DNA of 46,056 nucleotides from DASRRB01 sp036732755 (GTDB lineage Bacteria; Planctomycetota; B15-G4; SIAN01): assembly GCA_036732755.1 (NCBI GenBank), contig DAINBU010000026.1, positions 1 to 46,056 on the forward strand, read 5' to 3'. Under the pieces are notes generated by a model. The model did no database searches, had not been told where the DNA came from, and was given only the letters and a program-made list of their open reading frames with translations. Position numbers and translations under genes: made by a program. This document shows, in pieces, positions 1-8,691 of this stretch (positions are counted from its first letter, which is position 1; the number at the start of each line of letters is the position of its first letter).

Positions 1-560
1 AGCCCTTGCTGTGGTGGCAGATGAAGGCGAGCTTCACCCACTCCATGCCGGCGCTCTTCCTCCCAAAAGACTCGCTCTTCTGGGTCTTCTCGGTCGACGC
101 GTACGACGAATCGGCGCTCACCATCACGCGCCGTTTCGACGAGCGCCTCTCCGCCAACCTCTTCGGCCGTCACACCGCGTACGGCGACGGCGACCGCCTC
201 GAGCAGTTCGGCGGGGGCGTCGACGCGCGCTACGGCCCGAACGGAGAGGACACCGTCGGCGGCGAAATCGCCTGGCAGGACGAGGAGCGCGGGAGTCTCG
301 GCGGCAGCTCGATCGACGGCGACGTGGTCTATCTGCGCGGGTACCACCAGCTCTGGTGGACCGGAGCGATCTACACGGCGCTCGACGCCTCGATCCAGCA
401 CATGCTGGATTCGTCCGTGCGCGACGCGACGCTCTTGCGCGCCCTCGTCGGCTACGACCCGCACGCGCGGTGGGACGTCGAGCTCGGCGTCGATTGGCGG
501 CGCGATCCCGACTTCGCGAACGGCGTCGATCTCTTCGCGCGCCTGCGCATCCGGTTCTGA
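1..560 (+). CDS. Outer-membrane beta-barrel protein, C-terminal part (truncated by window edge)
   Basis: The frame is open to the left edge, so the gene begins outside the window; about 185 C-terminal residues are seen. They show alternating hydrophobic/polar strands rich in Tyr, Trp and Asp/Arg turns (LFWVFSVDAYDES, YLRGYHQLWWTGAIYTALDA) and end in ARLRIRF, the terminal aromatic residue typical of barrels inserted by the BAM machinery. No family is certain from this fragment. The next gene starts 15 bp downstream and encodes a multiheme cytochrome lipoprotein, so the two are probably co-transcribed. A porin-cytochrome arrangement, in which a barrel sheathes a multiheme cytochrome, is a reasonable but unproven reading. 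Confidence 0.7.
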   Translation, partial: PLLWWQMKASFTHSMPALFLPKDSLFWVFSVDAYDESALTITRRFDERLSANLFGRHTAYGDGDRLEQFGGGVDARYGPNGEDTVGGEIAWQDEERGSLGGSSIDGDVVYLRGYHQLWWTGAIYTALDASIQHMLDSSVRDATLLRALVGYDPHARWDVELGVDWRRDPDFANGVDLFARLRIRF

Positions 561-575
561 GGCGAGGATGAAGCG

Positions 576-1736
576 ATGACGACGACTTCCCACTGCGCCG
601 GCCTCCGCCGCTTCCGGCGACGCGTCGCGGCGGCGCTCGCCACGGGCGTCGCGGTGGTCCTCGCCTCCTGCATAGTCTTCACCGGGCGCACCGGCGACTC
701 GATCCGCTTCCCCGAGGAGAAGCACGAGGACCTCTTCCGCTACTGCTCGACCTGCCACGAGGGGATCGCGGGCGCCCGCGTCGACGCCGGCACGCGCCGC
801 TCGCTCGAGGCGGCCTGCATGAAGTGCCACGCCGACCACAAGAACGACTGCGCGTGGTGCCACGCCGACGTCGACAGCGCCGGCAAGTTCCCCGACCGCG
901 ACCGCCACCTCACCTTCAGCCACGAGGAACACCTGAAGCGGACGAAAGGGAGCTGCCAGCGCTGCCATCCGGGCGCGCACGGCGTCGACGTCGAAGGCGC
1001 CGGGAGCGCGGCGCCCCCCGCGATCCCGCTCCCCGCCTCGGCGGCGCCGGCCGTCGCCGACGTCGAGATGCCGGCGCACGAGCAGTGCTTCTCGTGCCAC
1101 CAGATGAAGGAGTTCTACGAGAAGCTCGAGTGCGCGAACTGCCACCAGGACCTGTCGCGCTTCGGGCTCAAGCCCTACGAGGCGTTCTCCCATTCGGGCG
1201 ACTTCGTGCGGCGCGGTCATGGGGAGATGCTGAAGGCGGGCGGCAGCGTCGCGACCTGTGCGCAGTGCCACCAGCCGAAGTTTTGCGACGAGTGCCACTT
1301 CACGACGACCGGGCTCGCCCCGGCGGAGCGCTGGCCGGAGAAGGTCGACCGCAAGTTCATCCACCGCGGCGACTACGTCTACCGCCACCAGTGGGAGGCG
1401 CGCGCCGACCCGGCGTCGTGCACCAAGTGCCACGCGCTCAAGCAGTGCCGCGAGTGCCACGACGAGCGCGGCGTCTCGGAGCGCGGCGCGCTCGCCCGAA
1501 ACGACGGCTTCAAGTTCCACGGGGCGGGCGTGCTCTTCCCCGGCTCGCCCGACTTCCACGGCACCGCGGCGCGGCGCGACATCGTGAGCTGCGCCGCCTG
1601 CCACGCCGAGGGCACGAGCGGCAACTGCGTCACCTGCCACGCCACCGGCCAGTTCGGCGGCAACCCCCACCCGCCCGGCTTCCGCAGCCGCTTGAGCCGG
1701 ACGGGCGCTCCGGTCTGCCGCCTATGTCATCATTAA
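576..1736 (+). CDS. Multiheme c-type cytochrome lipoprotein with 13 CXXCH motifs
   Basis: The 386-residue protein starts at ATG 576, preceded by GCGAGGA at 562-568. It has an Arg-rich N-terminus, a hydrophobic stretch and a lipobox LASC with the lipidated Cys at residue 32, so it should be a membrane-anchored exported lipoprotein. I count thirteen CXXCH heme c sites, from CSTCH at residue 57 to CRLCH at the extreme C-terminus, several in close pairs (CAQCH/CDECH, CTKCH/CRECH, CAACH/CVTCH). Scattered extra His residues (FSHEEH, FSHSGD, FIHRGD) could be distal ligands. The expected role is electron transfer across the periplasm or outer membrane, or a multiheme reductase; no catalytic domain is recognised. 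It follows the barrel gene with a 15-bp gap. Confidence 0.85.
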   Translation: MTTTSHCAGLRRFRRRVAAALATGVAVVLASCIVFTGRTGDSIRFPEEKHEDLFRYCSTCHEGIAGARVDAGTRRSLEAACMKCHADHKNDCAWCHADVDSAGKFPDRDRHLTFSHEEHLKRTKGSCQRCHPGAHGVDVEGAGSAAPPAIPLPASAAPAVADVEMPAHEQCFSCHQMKEFYEKLECANCHQDLSRFGLKPYEAFSHSGDFVRRGHGEMLKAGGSVATCAQCHQPKFCDECHFTTTGLAPAERWPEKVDRKFIHRGDYVYRHQWEARADPASCTKCHALKQCRECHDERGVSERGALARNDGFKFHGAGVLFPGSPDFHGTAARRDIVSCAACHAEGTSGNCVTCHATGQFGGNPHPPGFRSRLSRTGAPVCRLCHH

Positions 1737-1740
1737 GGGC

Positions 1741-1760
1741 CCGGCCGCTTCCGCGGCCGG
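1741..1760. terminator. Perfect GC hairpin between convergent genes
   Basis: CCGGCCGC (1741-1748) and GCGGCCGG (1753-1760) form an 8-bp stem with a TTCC loop, 5 bp after the cytochrome stop and 11 bp before the ugd stop on the other strand. There is no T-run, so it would be a T-less, possibly bidirectional terminator. Position and symmetry support the call; termination is inferred. Confidence 0.5.
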
Positions 1761-1770
1761 TGGCACAGGA

Positions 1771-3072
1771 TCAGGGCACCCCGATCCCGTAGTAGGCGAA
1801 GCCCTGCGCGCGCAGGTCGCGGCCGTCGTAGAGGTTGCGGCCGTCGAAGATCGCGGGCTTGCGCATGATCGACTTCAGGCGCTCGAAGTCGGGGTTGCGG
1901 AACTCGTTCCACTCGGTCACGACCATCAGGGCGTCGACGCCCTCGGCCGCTTCGTAGGGGTGCTTGCAGTAGTCGATGCCGGGGCCGAACTGCTTCTGGG
2001 TCGCCTCGATCGCGGCCGGGTCGAACGCCTTCACGCTGCAGCCGGCGTCGATCAGGAGCCGCGCGAGCACGAGCGCCAGCGCCTCGCGCACGTCGTCGGT
2101 GCGCGCCTTGAACGCGAGCCCCCACAGTCCGACCTTCTTGCCGGCGACGTCGCCCTTGAAGTGGGCGGTGAACTGGCGGAAGAGGTGGGACTTCTGGTGG
2201 TCGTTCACCTCCTCGACCGCCTCCATGATCTTGAAGCGGTACCCGAACTCCTTCGCCGTCGAGATGATCGCCTTGCTGTCCTTGGGGAAGCAGCTGCCGC
2301 CGTAGCCGACGCCGGGGAAGAGGAAGCTCTGGCCGATGCGCGTGTCGCTGGCGATCCCCTCGCGCACCTTGTTCACGTCGGCGCCGACGCGCTCGCAGAT
2401 CTGCGCGATCTCGTTCATGAAGGAGATGCGCGTCGCGAGCATCGCGTTCGCCGCGTACTTGGTGAGCTCGGCGGAAAGCACGTCCATCACGATCACCGGG
2501 TTGCCGGTGCGGACGAACGGCGAATAGAGGCGCTTCATCACCTCGGCGGCCCTGGCGTCGTCGCATCCGATGACGACGCGGTCGGGCTTCAGGAAGTCGT
2601 TGACCGCGTTGCCTTCCTTCAGGAACTCCGGGTTGCTGACCACGGAGATCGGGTGGGTCGTCTGCGACTGCGCCGCGGCCTTCACCTTGGCGGCGGTCCC
2701 GACGGGCACGGTCGACTTGTCGACGATGACCTTGGGGCCGTTGGCCGCCTTGCCGATCGTCTGCGCCGCCGCGATCACGTACTTCAAGTCGGCCGAGCCG
2801 TCCTCGTCCGGCGGCGTGCCGACCGCGATGAAGATCACGTCGGAGGCGCGCACCGCCGCCGGCACGTCGGTCGAGAAGGTGAGCCGGCCCTCCTCCATGT
2901 TGCGCTTCACGAGCGGCTCGAGGCCCGGCTCGTAGATCGGGATCTCGCCGCGTTGGAGCCTTTCGATCTTGCCGGCGTCGATGTCGACGCATCTGACCGT
3001 GTTTCCCGTCTCCGCGAGGCACGCGCCCGCGACCAGTCCGACGTATCCCGTCCCGACGACGGCGACCTTCAT
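1771..3072 (-). CDS. ugd: UDP-glucose 6-dehydrogenase
   Basis: The 433-residue protein has full family length. It oxidises UDP-glucose to UDP-glucuronate with two NAD+ in the cytoplasm, supplying acidic sugar for polysaccharides. The N-terminal Rossmann fold has VVGTGYVG (residues 5-12), followed by VGTPP (84-88), VDKSTVPVGT (118-127), NPEFLKEG (148-155) and the active-site segment GYGGSCFPKD with catalytic Cys 261. The C-terminal UDP-binding domain contains GLAFKARTDDVREA. The ATG at 3072 has GGAG nine bases upstream. It is monocistronic here, but lies about 800 bp from the divergent glycosyltransferase/exporter operon, so supplying that pathway is a natural inference. Confidence 0.93.
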   Translation of the reverse strand: MKVAVVGTGYVGLVAGACLAETGNTVRCVDIDAGKIERLQRGEIPIYEPGLEPLVKRNMEEGRLTFSTDVPAAVRASDVIFIAVGTPPDEDGSADLKYVIAAAQTIGKAANGPKVIVDKSTVPVGTAAKVKAAAQSQTTHPISVVSNPEFLKEGNAVNDFLKPDRVVIGCDDARAAEVMKRLYSPFVRTGNPVIVMDVLSAELTKYAANAMLATRISFMNEIAQICERVGADVNKVREGIASDTRIGQSFLFPGVGYGGSCFPKDSKAIISTAKEFGYRFKIMEAVEEVNDHQKSHLFRQFTAHFKGDVAGKKVGLWGLAFKARTDDVREALALVLARLLIDAGCSVKAFDPAAIEATQKQFGPGIDYCKHPYEAAEGVDALMVVTEWNEFRNPDFERLKSIMRKPAIFDGRNLYDGRDLRAQGFAYYGIGVP

Positions 3073-3329
3073 GAGCAGGTTCTCCGACCGTATTTGCGCG
3101 GGCCGGTGCGATTCACCGACCGCTTCGCGCTCTCCATCGCGCGGCTCCGGGCGATGCGACGTGGCTCCGGGGCGCGCGAGGGGGAAGCTTTATAGTGGCA
3201 CCCTTCGCGGGCAGAAAGGCGTAGATCCCGGCACCGCCCGTCGCGATTCTTTTTCCCCGCGCGCGGGCCTCGCTTGATCCGCGCTTCGCGACGTCCCGCG
3301 GCGATCCTTCACGCGCTCCGAAGACTTCC
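3073..3329. promoter_or_regulatory. Intergenic region upstream of ugd and the tRNA
   Basis: No credible gene is seen. An AT-rich island, TTTATAGT at 3189-3196, stands out in very GC-rich sequence and could serve as a -10 element on either strand (TATAGT rightward, TATAAA leftward toward ugd). No convincing -35 accompanies it at 17 bp, so promoter use is only a suggestion. Confidence 0.3.
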
Positions 3330-3406
3330 GGGCGATTAGCTCAGCTGGTCAGAGCTCCCGCCTTACACGCGGGTGGCCGCAGGTTCGAATCCTGCATCGC
3401 CCACCA
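3330..3406 (+). tRNA. tRNA-Val (anticodon TAC), CCA encoded
   Basis: A full cloverleaf folds by eye: acceptor GGGCGAT/ATCGCCC (3330-3336 with 3396-3402), D-stem GCTC/GAGC (3339-3342, 3352-3355), anticodon stem CCCGC/GCGGG (3357-3361, 3369-3373) around loop CTTACAC with anticodon TAC at 3364-3366, and T-stem GCAGG/CCTGC around TTCGAAT (3379-3395). The discriminator is A3403 and CCA is encoded at 3404-3406. Anticodon UAC reads GUA and other Val codons. Confidence 0.96.
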
Positions 3407-3863
3407 TCGTCGGACGTCGCCCCCGCCGCCGGACCGCGACTGCGACCGTGGTCGCTGATCGGCTTTCACCGGATGGATTGCGCCCGATTCACCGTGGTAG
3501 ATCCACCCCGTTCGGGGAATGGGCGCGTCGCGCAATCTCGACAGAAGCGCGAATCGATCTACGATCCGAAGCGGCGGAACGAGCGTCCGGACGCGACGAC
3601 GTCCGACGCGGAACGGAGAGTGCGACTCGCCCCGATCGCGTCCACCTGTCGCCGTCGCTCGTCCCATTGCACGCGGAAGGTCCCGATTTTCGTCCCGGGC
3701 ACCGGCCGTCGTTCGTCGCGTTCTTTCTCCCGGCGCGACCGAGCCGCTCGACCGGGATTTCCCCATCCTGGACGGCATGAAGGATTCGTGAAGAGCGGCT
3801 CTCCCCTTCGTCGTCCCTAGTCCGCGTCGGTCCCGGCCTTGTGATCGCCGTACTCGGGAAGAG
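3407..3863. other. 457-bp spacer without recognised gene
   Basis: Open frames here have no codon bias or recognisable protein character and I reject them. The stretch is less uniformly GC-rich at third positions than neighbouring genes. It holds a short hairpin CCCCG-TT-CGGGG (3506-3517) and an inverted pair GTAGATC (3497-3503) / GATCTAC (3556-3562). It should contain the promoter of the eight-gene operon starting at 3864; no clear -35/-10 pair is visible. An unannotated small RNA downstream of the tRNA cannot be excluded. Confidence 0.4.
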
Positions 3864-6206
3864 ATGAACCGCATCCTGCCGACCGCCGCGCTGCTCCTGC
3901 TCGCGCCGATCCCGTCGGCGTGCAAGGGCCGTTTCGAGGCGGACGGACCCGTCGCCGTGCCGGCCGACCACTCGCGGCCGTCGGTCCCGCCGCCGCCGGC
4001 GTTCGACGACGGCGCGGCGTCGTTCGGCGGGATCGGATCACTCACGCCGCTCGTCGACGGCTTCGACCTCGCATGGACGCCGATCGAGAAGAACGGCGCC
4101 GCCGATCCCGACTACGTCTACGCGATCTGGTACACGGTCGACGGCCGGACGCCCGACTTCACGCGCGCCCCCGACTTCCAGACCGGACCGGGCGAGGCGG
4201 CGACGACGATCGCCGGACTCGCGAGCGGCACGCTCCTGCGCGCCGGCGTGCACGCGATCAACGTCGTCGATCCGACGGTGACGCCCGACTCGAACGAGAT
4301 CGTCCTGAGCGGCGAGGTGCTCACGCTGCTCTACGTGGACGGATCGGTGCCGGCGTCGGGAGACGGGACCGCGCCCGACCGCGCGTTCAAGACGATCGCC
4401 GAGGGGATCCTCGCCGGCCTCACGCTCGGCGGCGCCAACCTGCTGATCGCGGAGGGGGTCTACGAAGAGGAGCTGCTCGCCCTCGGCCACCTCCACTTCT
4501 ACGGCGCCTGGCCCGCCGGTTTCGCCGGCCCCCGCGATCGCTCCGCCCATCCGACGACGATCGCCCCGGCGCTGAACGCCGCCGTCGCGCTGCGCGTCTC
4601 GAAGAGTGACTTCCCGACCTTCGTCGACGCGCTCGAGATGGACGGCGGCAAGGGGGTGACGAACGGCGTCGACGTCCGCGACGCCGACCTCGAGCTCTCC
4701 AACTGCGCCATCTTCCGGATCCGCCACGAGGGGGTCACCTACTCGTCCAACTTCCACTTCGCCCGCTTCGCCGCCCACCGCGTCGACGTCTCCGACTGCG
4801 GCTCGGAGGGGATGCAGCTCGCGGGGGTCTTCGACGCGCATTTCACGCTCTCGACCTTCGTCCGCAACGGCCACGAAGGGGTCCAGATCCGTCCGCTCAC
4901 CGTCTTCGCGGCGGGTCAGGCGCGGCTGCGCGTGGCGCGCTGCGTCTTCTCCGACAACGTCGAGGACGGCTTCGACGTCCTCGTGGACGAGATCGATCCC
5001 ATCCAACCGGGAGGATCCGCGGGCGGAATCGTCGAGGGAGTCGTCGAGGAGTCGATCGCCGACGGGAACGGACAGTCCGGCGTCAAGCTCGACATCGACT
5101 ACGACCCGAGCGACGGCGTGTTCGCGCGCTTCTTCGTGCGCGCCACGCGAAGCCTCCGCAACACGGAGTACGGCTTCCACCTCGACGGCGACGCGGCGGC
5201 GCTCTTCGTCCTGGCGGGGAACGTCACCTCGGCCAACCGCTTCAGCTCGATCCTCGCGTCGAGCGAGGTCGAGCGCGCCCTCTACCAGATCACGAACCAT
5301 TGGGAATCGGGCGGACACGCGGCGGGCGTCGAGGTCCTCGGCCCCGCCGACGTCCTGCTCGACCACGTCGCGATCTGCGGGACGGCCGGCGCGGCGATCG
5401 CCGGCAACGGCGCGACGCGCCTCGTCGACGGCGCGCTCTTCCTCGCGCCGCCGGCGACCGCGACGACGGTCGAGTACAGCTTCGTCGACTCGGGCGGGGG
5501 CGGGCTCGGCGTCTTCTCGGGAGCGATCGACCTCGGCAACGCTCCCGACCTCGCCTTCCACCTCGCGGCGGCGGGCGCCGTCGACCGCATCCCGCTGCCG
5601 CCGGGAGCGAGCCTCGCGGCGGGCGACGTCGTCGAGTTCGAGGACGACGGCGTCGCGCGCAGCGTGACGGCGGTGACCGCGGGGGTCGCGACGTTCGATC
5701 CGCCCGCCGACTCGGCGCCGTCCGCCGGCGCCTTCGTCGCGCGCTTCCCGTCGGGTTCGGTGGTCGAGAATCCGACGCTCGTCGCCGGCTCGCCCTGGAT
5801 CGACGCGGGCGATCCGCTCGTGCGCGACGACGACGCGACCGTCACCGACGTCGGCGTGCTCGGCGGCGTGCTCGACGCCTACCGTCCGGTCTTCTCGGCT
5901 CTGATGCCGTTCGTCGTCCAGCACGTCGACCCGCCCTTCGGTCCGTTCGCCGGCCCGGTGACGCAGGTGAGCGTCGAGTTCACGCGCGACGTCGACGCGA
6001 CGAGCGTCGACGCGACGACCTTCGCCGTGACGCTCGACGGCGCCGCCGTCGCGGGCACCTTCGACGTCCAGGGCGACGTCGCGACGCTCGTTCCCGTCGC
6101 GCCGATCACGTCGGGCCACGTCGAGGTCGCGCTCGCTTCCGGGATCCGGGACCTGAACGGCTCGCTGCTGCTCGAGCCCCTCCGCTACAGCGTGGGGCTG
6201 CCATGA
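3864..6206 (+). CDS. Exported parallel beta-helix protein with C-terminal Ig-like domain
   Basis: The 780-residue protein opens with a hydrophobic signal (RILPTAALLLLAPIPSAC); Cys 20 suggests a lipoprotein, although Pro at -3 is unusual for a lipobox. Residues about 45-140 look like a fibronectin-type beta-sandwich. Residues about 150-560 read as a right-handed parallel beta-helix of the DUF1565 type (GDGTAPDRAFKTIAEG, then turns such as ELSNCAIFRIRHEGVTYS and RFAAHRVDVSDCGSEGMQL). The C-terminal 90 residues resemble an SbsA/Big_5 Ig-like domain (VSVEFTRDVDATSVDATTFAVTL). Beta-helices often bind or cleave polysaccharides, but no catalytic residues are identified. It is first in the operon and overlaps the next start by ATGA. 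Confidence 0.75.
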   Translation: MNRILPTAALLLLAPIPSACKGRFEADGPVAVPADHSRPSVPPPPAFDDGAASFGGIGSLTPLVDGFDLAWTPIEKNGAADPDYVYAIWYTVDGRTPDFTRAPDFQTGPGEAATTIAGLASGTLLRAGVHAINVVDPTVTPDSNEIVLSGEVLTLLYVDGSVPASGDGTAPDRAFKTIAEGILAGLTLGGANLLIAEGVYEEELLALGHLHFYGAWPAGFAGPRDRSAHPTTIAPALNAAVALRVSKSDFPTFVDALEMDGGKGVTNGVDVRDADLELSNCAIFRIRHEGVTYSSNFHFARFAAHRVDVSDCGSEGMQLAGVFDAHFTLSTFVRNGHEGVQIRPLTVFAAGQARLRVARCVFSDNVEDGFDVLVDEIDPIQPGGSAGGIVEGVVEESIADGNGQSGVKLDIDYDPSDGVFARFFVRATRSLRNTEYGFHLDGDAAALFVLAGNVTSANRFSSILASSEVERALYQITNHWESGGHAAGVEVLGPADVLLDHVAICGTAGAAIAGNGATRLVDGALFLAPPATATTVEYSFVDSGGGGLGVFSGAIDLGNAPDLAFHLAAAGAVDRIPLPPGASLAAGDVVEFEDDGVARSVTAVTAGVATFDPPADSAPSAGAFVARFPSGSVVENPTLVAGSPWIDAGDPLVRDDDATVTDVGVLGGVLDAYRPVFSALMPFVVQHVDPPFGPFAGPVTQVSVEFTRDVDATSVDATTFAVTLDGAAVAGTFDVQGDVATLVPVAPITSGHVEVALASGIRDLNGSLLLEPLRYSVGLP

Positions 6207-7396
6207 ACTCCCACCGACGCGTGCTGATCTATTCGCCCGACTCCTACGGGCTCGGCCACTTCCGCCGCTGCCTGACGATCGGTCGCGAGCTCGCCGCCCG
6301 CATCCAGGACCTCTCGATGCTCTGCCTCACCGGCTCGCCGCGGCCCGATCTGTTCGCGCTGCCGCGCGGACTCGAGACGGTCAAGCTCCCGTCGATCACG
6401 AAGTCGGCCGCGGGCGGCTACGAATCGCTGGTGCAGAACTTCGAGATCGCGCAGATCGCGCAGCTGCGCACCTCGCTCTTCGACGCCGTCGTGAAGGAGT
6501 TCCGTCCCGACGTGATCCTGGTCGACCACGCGCCGCTCGGCACGCTCGGCGAGCTGCTCCCCGTCCTCGAGCGGATCCGCGAGCGCCGCGAAGCGTTCCT
6601 GGTCCTCGGCCTGCGCGACATCATCGACTCGCCGGAACGGATGCACGCCGAATGGGAGGAGCGCGGACTCTTCCAGCGCGTCCCCGACCTCTACGACCAG
6701 GTGCTGGTCTACGGCGACCCGCGCATCTTCGACGCGCTGGCGGAGTACCGCCTCGCGCGGCTGCTTCCCGGCCGCGCCCACTTCACCGGCCTCGTCTGCC
6801 GCTGCGTCACGGCGCTCCCGCCCGCCCCCGGCTTCGACGCGGAGCAGCGGCGCGGCCGCGTGCTGGTCACGACGGGCGGGGGCGGCGACGGCATGCCGAT
6901 GATCGAGGACGCCCTCGAACTCCTCGCCGGCTGGCGCGGCCCGGTCCGCGTGGTCCTCGGCCCCCTCTCCGATCGCGCGCAGACGGAGCGGATCCACCGG
7001 CTCGCCGCCGCCATCCCCGATTGCACGCTGATCCGTGCGAGCCGCGGAATGTGCCGCGAGCTGCGCGACGCCGACCTCGTCGTCTGCATGGCGGGCTACA
7101 ACACGGCCTACGAGTCCGTGCGCGCGGCCCGCCGCGTCGCGCTCGTCCCCCGCGCGGGGTCGCGTCTCGAGCAGCGGCTGCGCGCCGCCCGCCTCGCCGC
7201 GCTCGGCTTCGCGCAGGCCGTCGACCCCGAGCCCGCGCTGCGCAAGGCGAGCCTCGCGCGCGCGCTCGCGGCCGCGACGCCGCCGTCGGCCTCCTTCCGG
7301 CCCGACTTCCGCGGCGCGCGGCGCGCCGCCGCGCTGCTCGCCGCCTGGTTCGCCGATCGCGACGCGGTCCTCGCCGCCAAGGGAGCCTCCGCGTGA
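6203..7396 (+). CDS. MurG-like predicted glycosyltransferase (COG4671-type)
   Basis: The 397-residue protein starts at ATG 6203 inside the stop of the preceding gene (ATGA). The N-terminus SPDSYGLGHFRRCL (residues 10-23) resembles the acceptor-side GxGH of GT-B enzymes such as MurG. TTGGGGDG (about 223-230) marks the second Rossmann domain, and MAGYNTAYES (about 296-305) fits the nucleotide-sugar donor loop. Expected activity is transfer of a sugar from a nucleotide donor at the cytoplasmic face; donor and acceptor are unknown. It is followed by two GT4 enzymes and an ABC exporter, so the three likely act in sequence on one glycan. Confidence 0.8.
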   Translation: MNSHRRVLIYSPDSYGLGHFRRCLTIGRELAARIQDLSMLCLTGSPRPDLFALPRGLETVKLPSITKSAAGGYESLVQNFEIAQIAQLRTSLFDAVVKEFRPDVILVDHAPLGTLGELLPVLERIRERREAFLVLGLRDIIDSPERMHAEWEERGLFQRVPDLYDQVLVYGDPRIFDALAEYRLARLLPGRAHFTGLVCRCVTALPPAPGFDAEQRRGRVLVTTGGGGDGMPMIEDALELLAGWRGPVRVVLGPLSDRAQTERIHRLAAAIPDCTLIRASRGMCRELRDADLVVCMAGYNTAYESVRAARRVALVPRAGSRLEQRLRAARLAALGFAQAVDPEPALRKASLARALAAATPPSASFRPDFRGARRAAALLAAWFADRDAVLAAKGASA

Positions 7397-8691
7397 GCCG
7401 CGTCGGCTACGTCCTGAAGAAGTTCCCCCGCCTGAGCGAGACCTTCGTCCTGACCGAACTGCTCGCGCTCGAAGAGCTGGGCGTCCCGCTCGTCATCTAT
7501 TCCCTGCGCGCGCCCGACGACCCGCGCTTCCATCCCGAGCTCGGGAAGCTGCGCGCGGAGATCCGCTACGTCCAGGCCGGGCCGCTCTCCGAGGCGCTCG
7601 CCCGCCTCGGCCGCGCCGAACCGGACGCCGCGCGGCGGTCGCAGCGCGTCGCGCTCGCGTTGCGCTTCCTCACCGATCCGGCGCTCCTGGTCGGGAGCCA
7701 GCCGCCGGCCGCGCTCGCCGAGGAGGCGAGCTTCGCGATCCGCGTCGCCGAGCTCGCGCAGGCCGACGGCGTCGCCCACCTCCACGCCCACTTCGCGACC
7801 GTCGCGGCGCGCGTCGCCGCCACCGCCGCCGAGCTCGCCGGCGTGACCTTCAGCCTGACCGGCCACGCGAAGGACATCTACCGCGCGACCGTCGACTTCC
7901 GCGTGCTCGACCACCTCGCGCGTTCCGCGAAGGCCTTCGTGACCGTCTGCGACTCCAACGTCCGCTGGCTGCGCCAGAAGCTCTCTCCCGACGGCTTCGC
8001 GCACGTGCGCCGCGTCTACAACGGGATCGACCTCGACGCATTCGCGGTCCGGCGCGCCGGCGGACCGGCCGGCGGCGAGACGCCCGTCCTGCTCGCGATC
8101 GGCCGCCTCGTCAAGAAGAAGGGCTTCCACGTCCTGCTCGACGCCGCCGCCGAGCTCCGCACGCGCGGCGTCCGCTTCGAGGTCCGCATCGTCGGCGACG
8201 GACCCGACCGCTCCCTCCTCGAGCGGCAGGCGGCCGAGCTCGAGCTCCGCGACCGCGTCGTCTTCCGCGGCGCGCAGCCGTCGACCGCGATCCGCGACGA
8301 GCTCGCCACCGCGACGCTCTTCTGCCTCCCCTGCGTCACCGACGAGGACGGCAACCAGGACGCGCTCCCGACCGTCCTGATCGAGGCGATGGCGGCGGGA
8401 GTGCCGTGCGTCAGCACGCGCATCGGCGGCGTGCCGGAGATCCTCGCCGACGGGCGGGCCGGCGCGCTGGTCGAATCGGGCGACGCGCGCGCGCTCGCGA
8501 ACGCGATCGGCGAGCTGCTCCTGGATCCGTCGCGGCGCGCGCGGCTCGTCGCGGAGGCCGCCGCGCACGTCCGCGCCCACTTCGACCGGCGCGGCGCGGC
8601 GCGGTCGCTCCGCGCGATCCACGTCGGCGATGGCGAATCCGGCGCCGTCGAGCCGGAGCGCGACGGCGCGGCGAGCGGGGCGTCGGCGTGA
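7393..8691 (+). CDS. GT4-family glycosyltransferase (WcaL/colanic-acid type)
   Basis: The GTG start at 7393 overlaps the preceding stop (GTGA) and gives 432 residues beginning VSRVGYVLKKFPRLSETF; the KFPRLSETF segment is characteristic of the WcaL/AmsK-like branch of GT4. LHAHFAT and FSLTGHAKDIY belong to the N-terminal domain. The donor half shows AIGRLVKKKGFHVLLDA from about residue 235 and the E-x-n-E element from Glu 331 to Glu 349 (EAMAAGVPCVSTRIGG). It should be a retaining glycosyltransferase using a nucleotide sugar on a lipid-linked or soluble acceptor in the cytoplasm. The last 15 or so residues are Ala/Gly/Ser-rich and probably disordered. Confidence 0.88.
   Translation: MSRVGYVLKKFPRLSETFVLTELLALEELGVPLVIYSLRAPDDPRFHPELGKLRAEIRYVQAGPLSEALARLGRAEPDAARRSQRVALALRFLTDPALLVGSQPPAALAEEASFAIRVAELAQADGVAHLHAHFATVAARVAATAAELAGVTFSLTGHAKDIYRATVDFRVLDHLARSAKAFVTVCDSNVRWLRQKLSPDGFAHVRRVYNGIDLDAFAVRRAGGPAGGETPVLLAIGRLVKKKGFHVLLDAAAELRTRGVRFEVRIVGDGPDRSLLERQAAELELRDRVVFRGAQPSTAIRDELATATLFCLPCVTDEDGNQDALPTVLIEAMAAGVPCVSTRIGGVPEILADGRAGALVESGDARALANAIGELLLDPSRRARLVAEAAAHVRAHFDRRGAARSLRAIHVGDGESGAVEPERDGAASGASA

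Noticed and set aside
3341..4045. Minus-strand open frames over the tRNA and the spacer
   Set aside because: They run through the tRNA and show no protein character; the phrase QDSNLRPPACKAGAL is the familiar false translation of a tRNA region.
7035..8687. Upstream extensions of the GT4 genes in the same frame
   Set aside because: They are out-of-frame readings of the preceding gene; GTG starts overlapping the previous stop give correct family N-termini.
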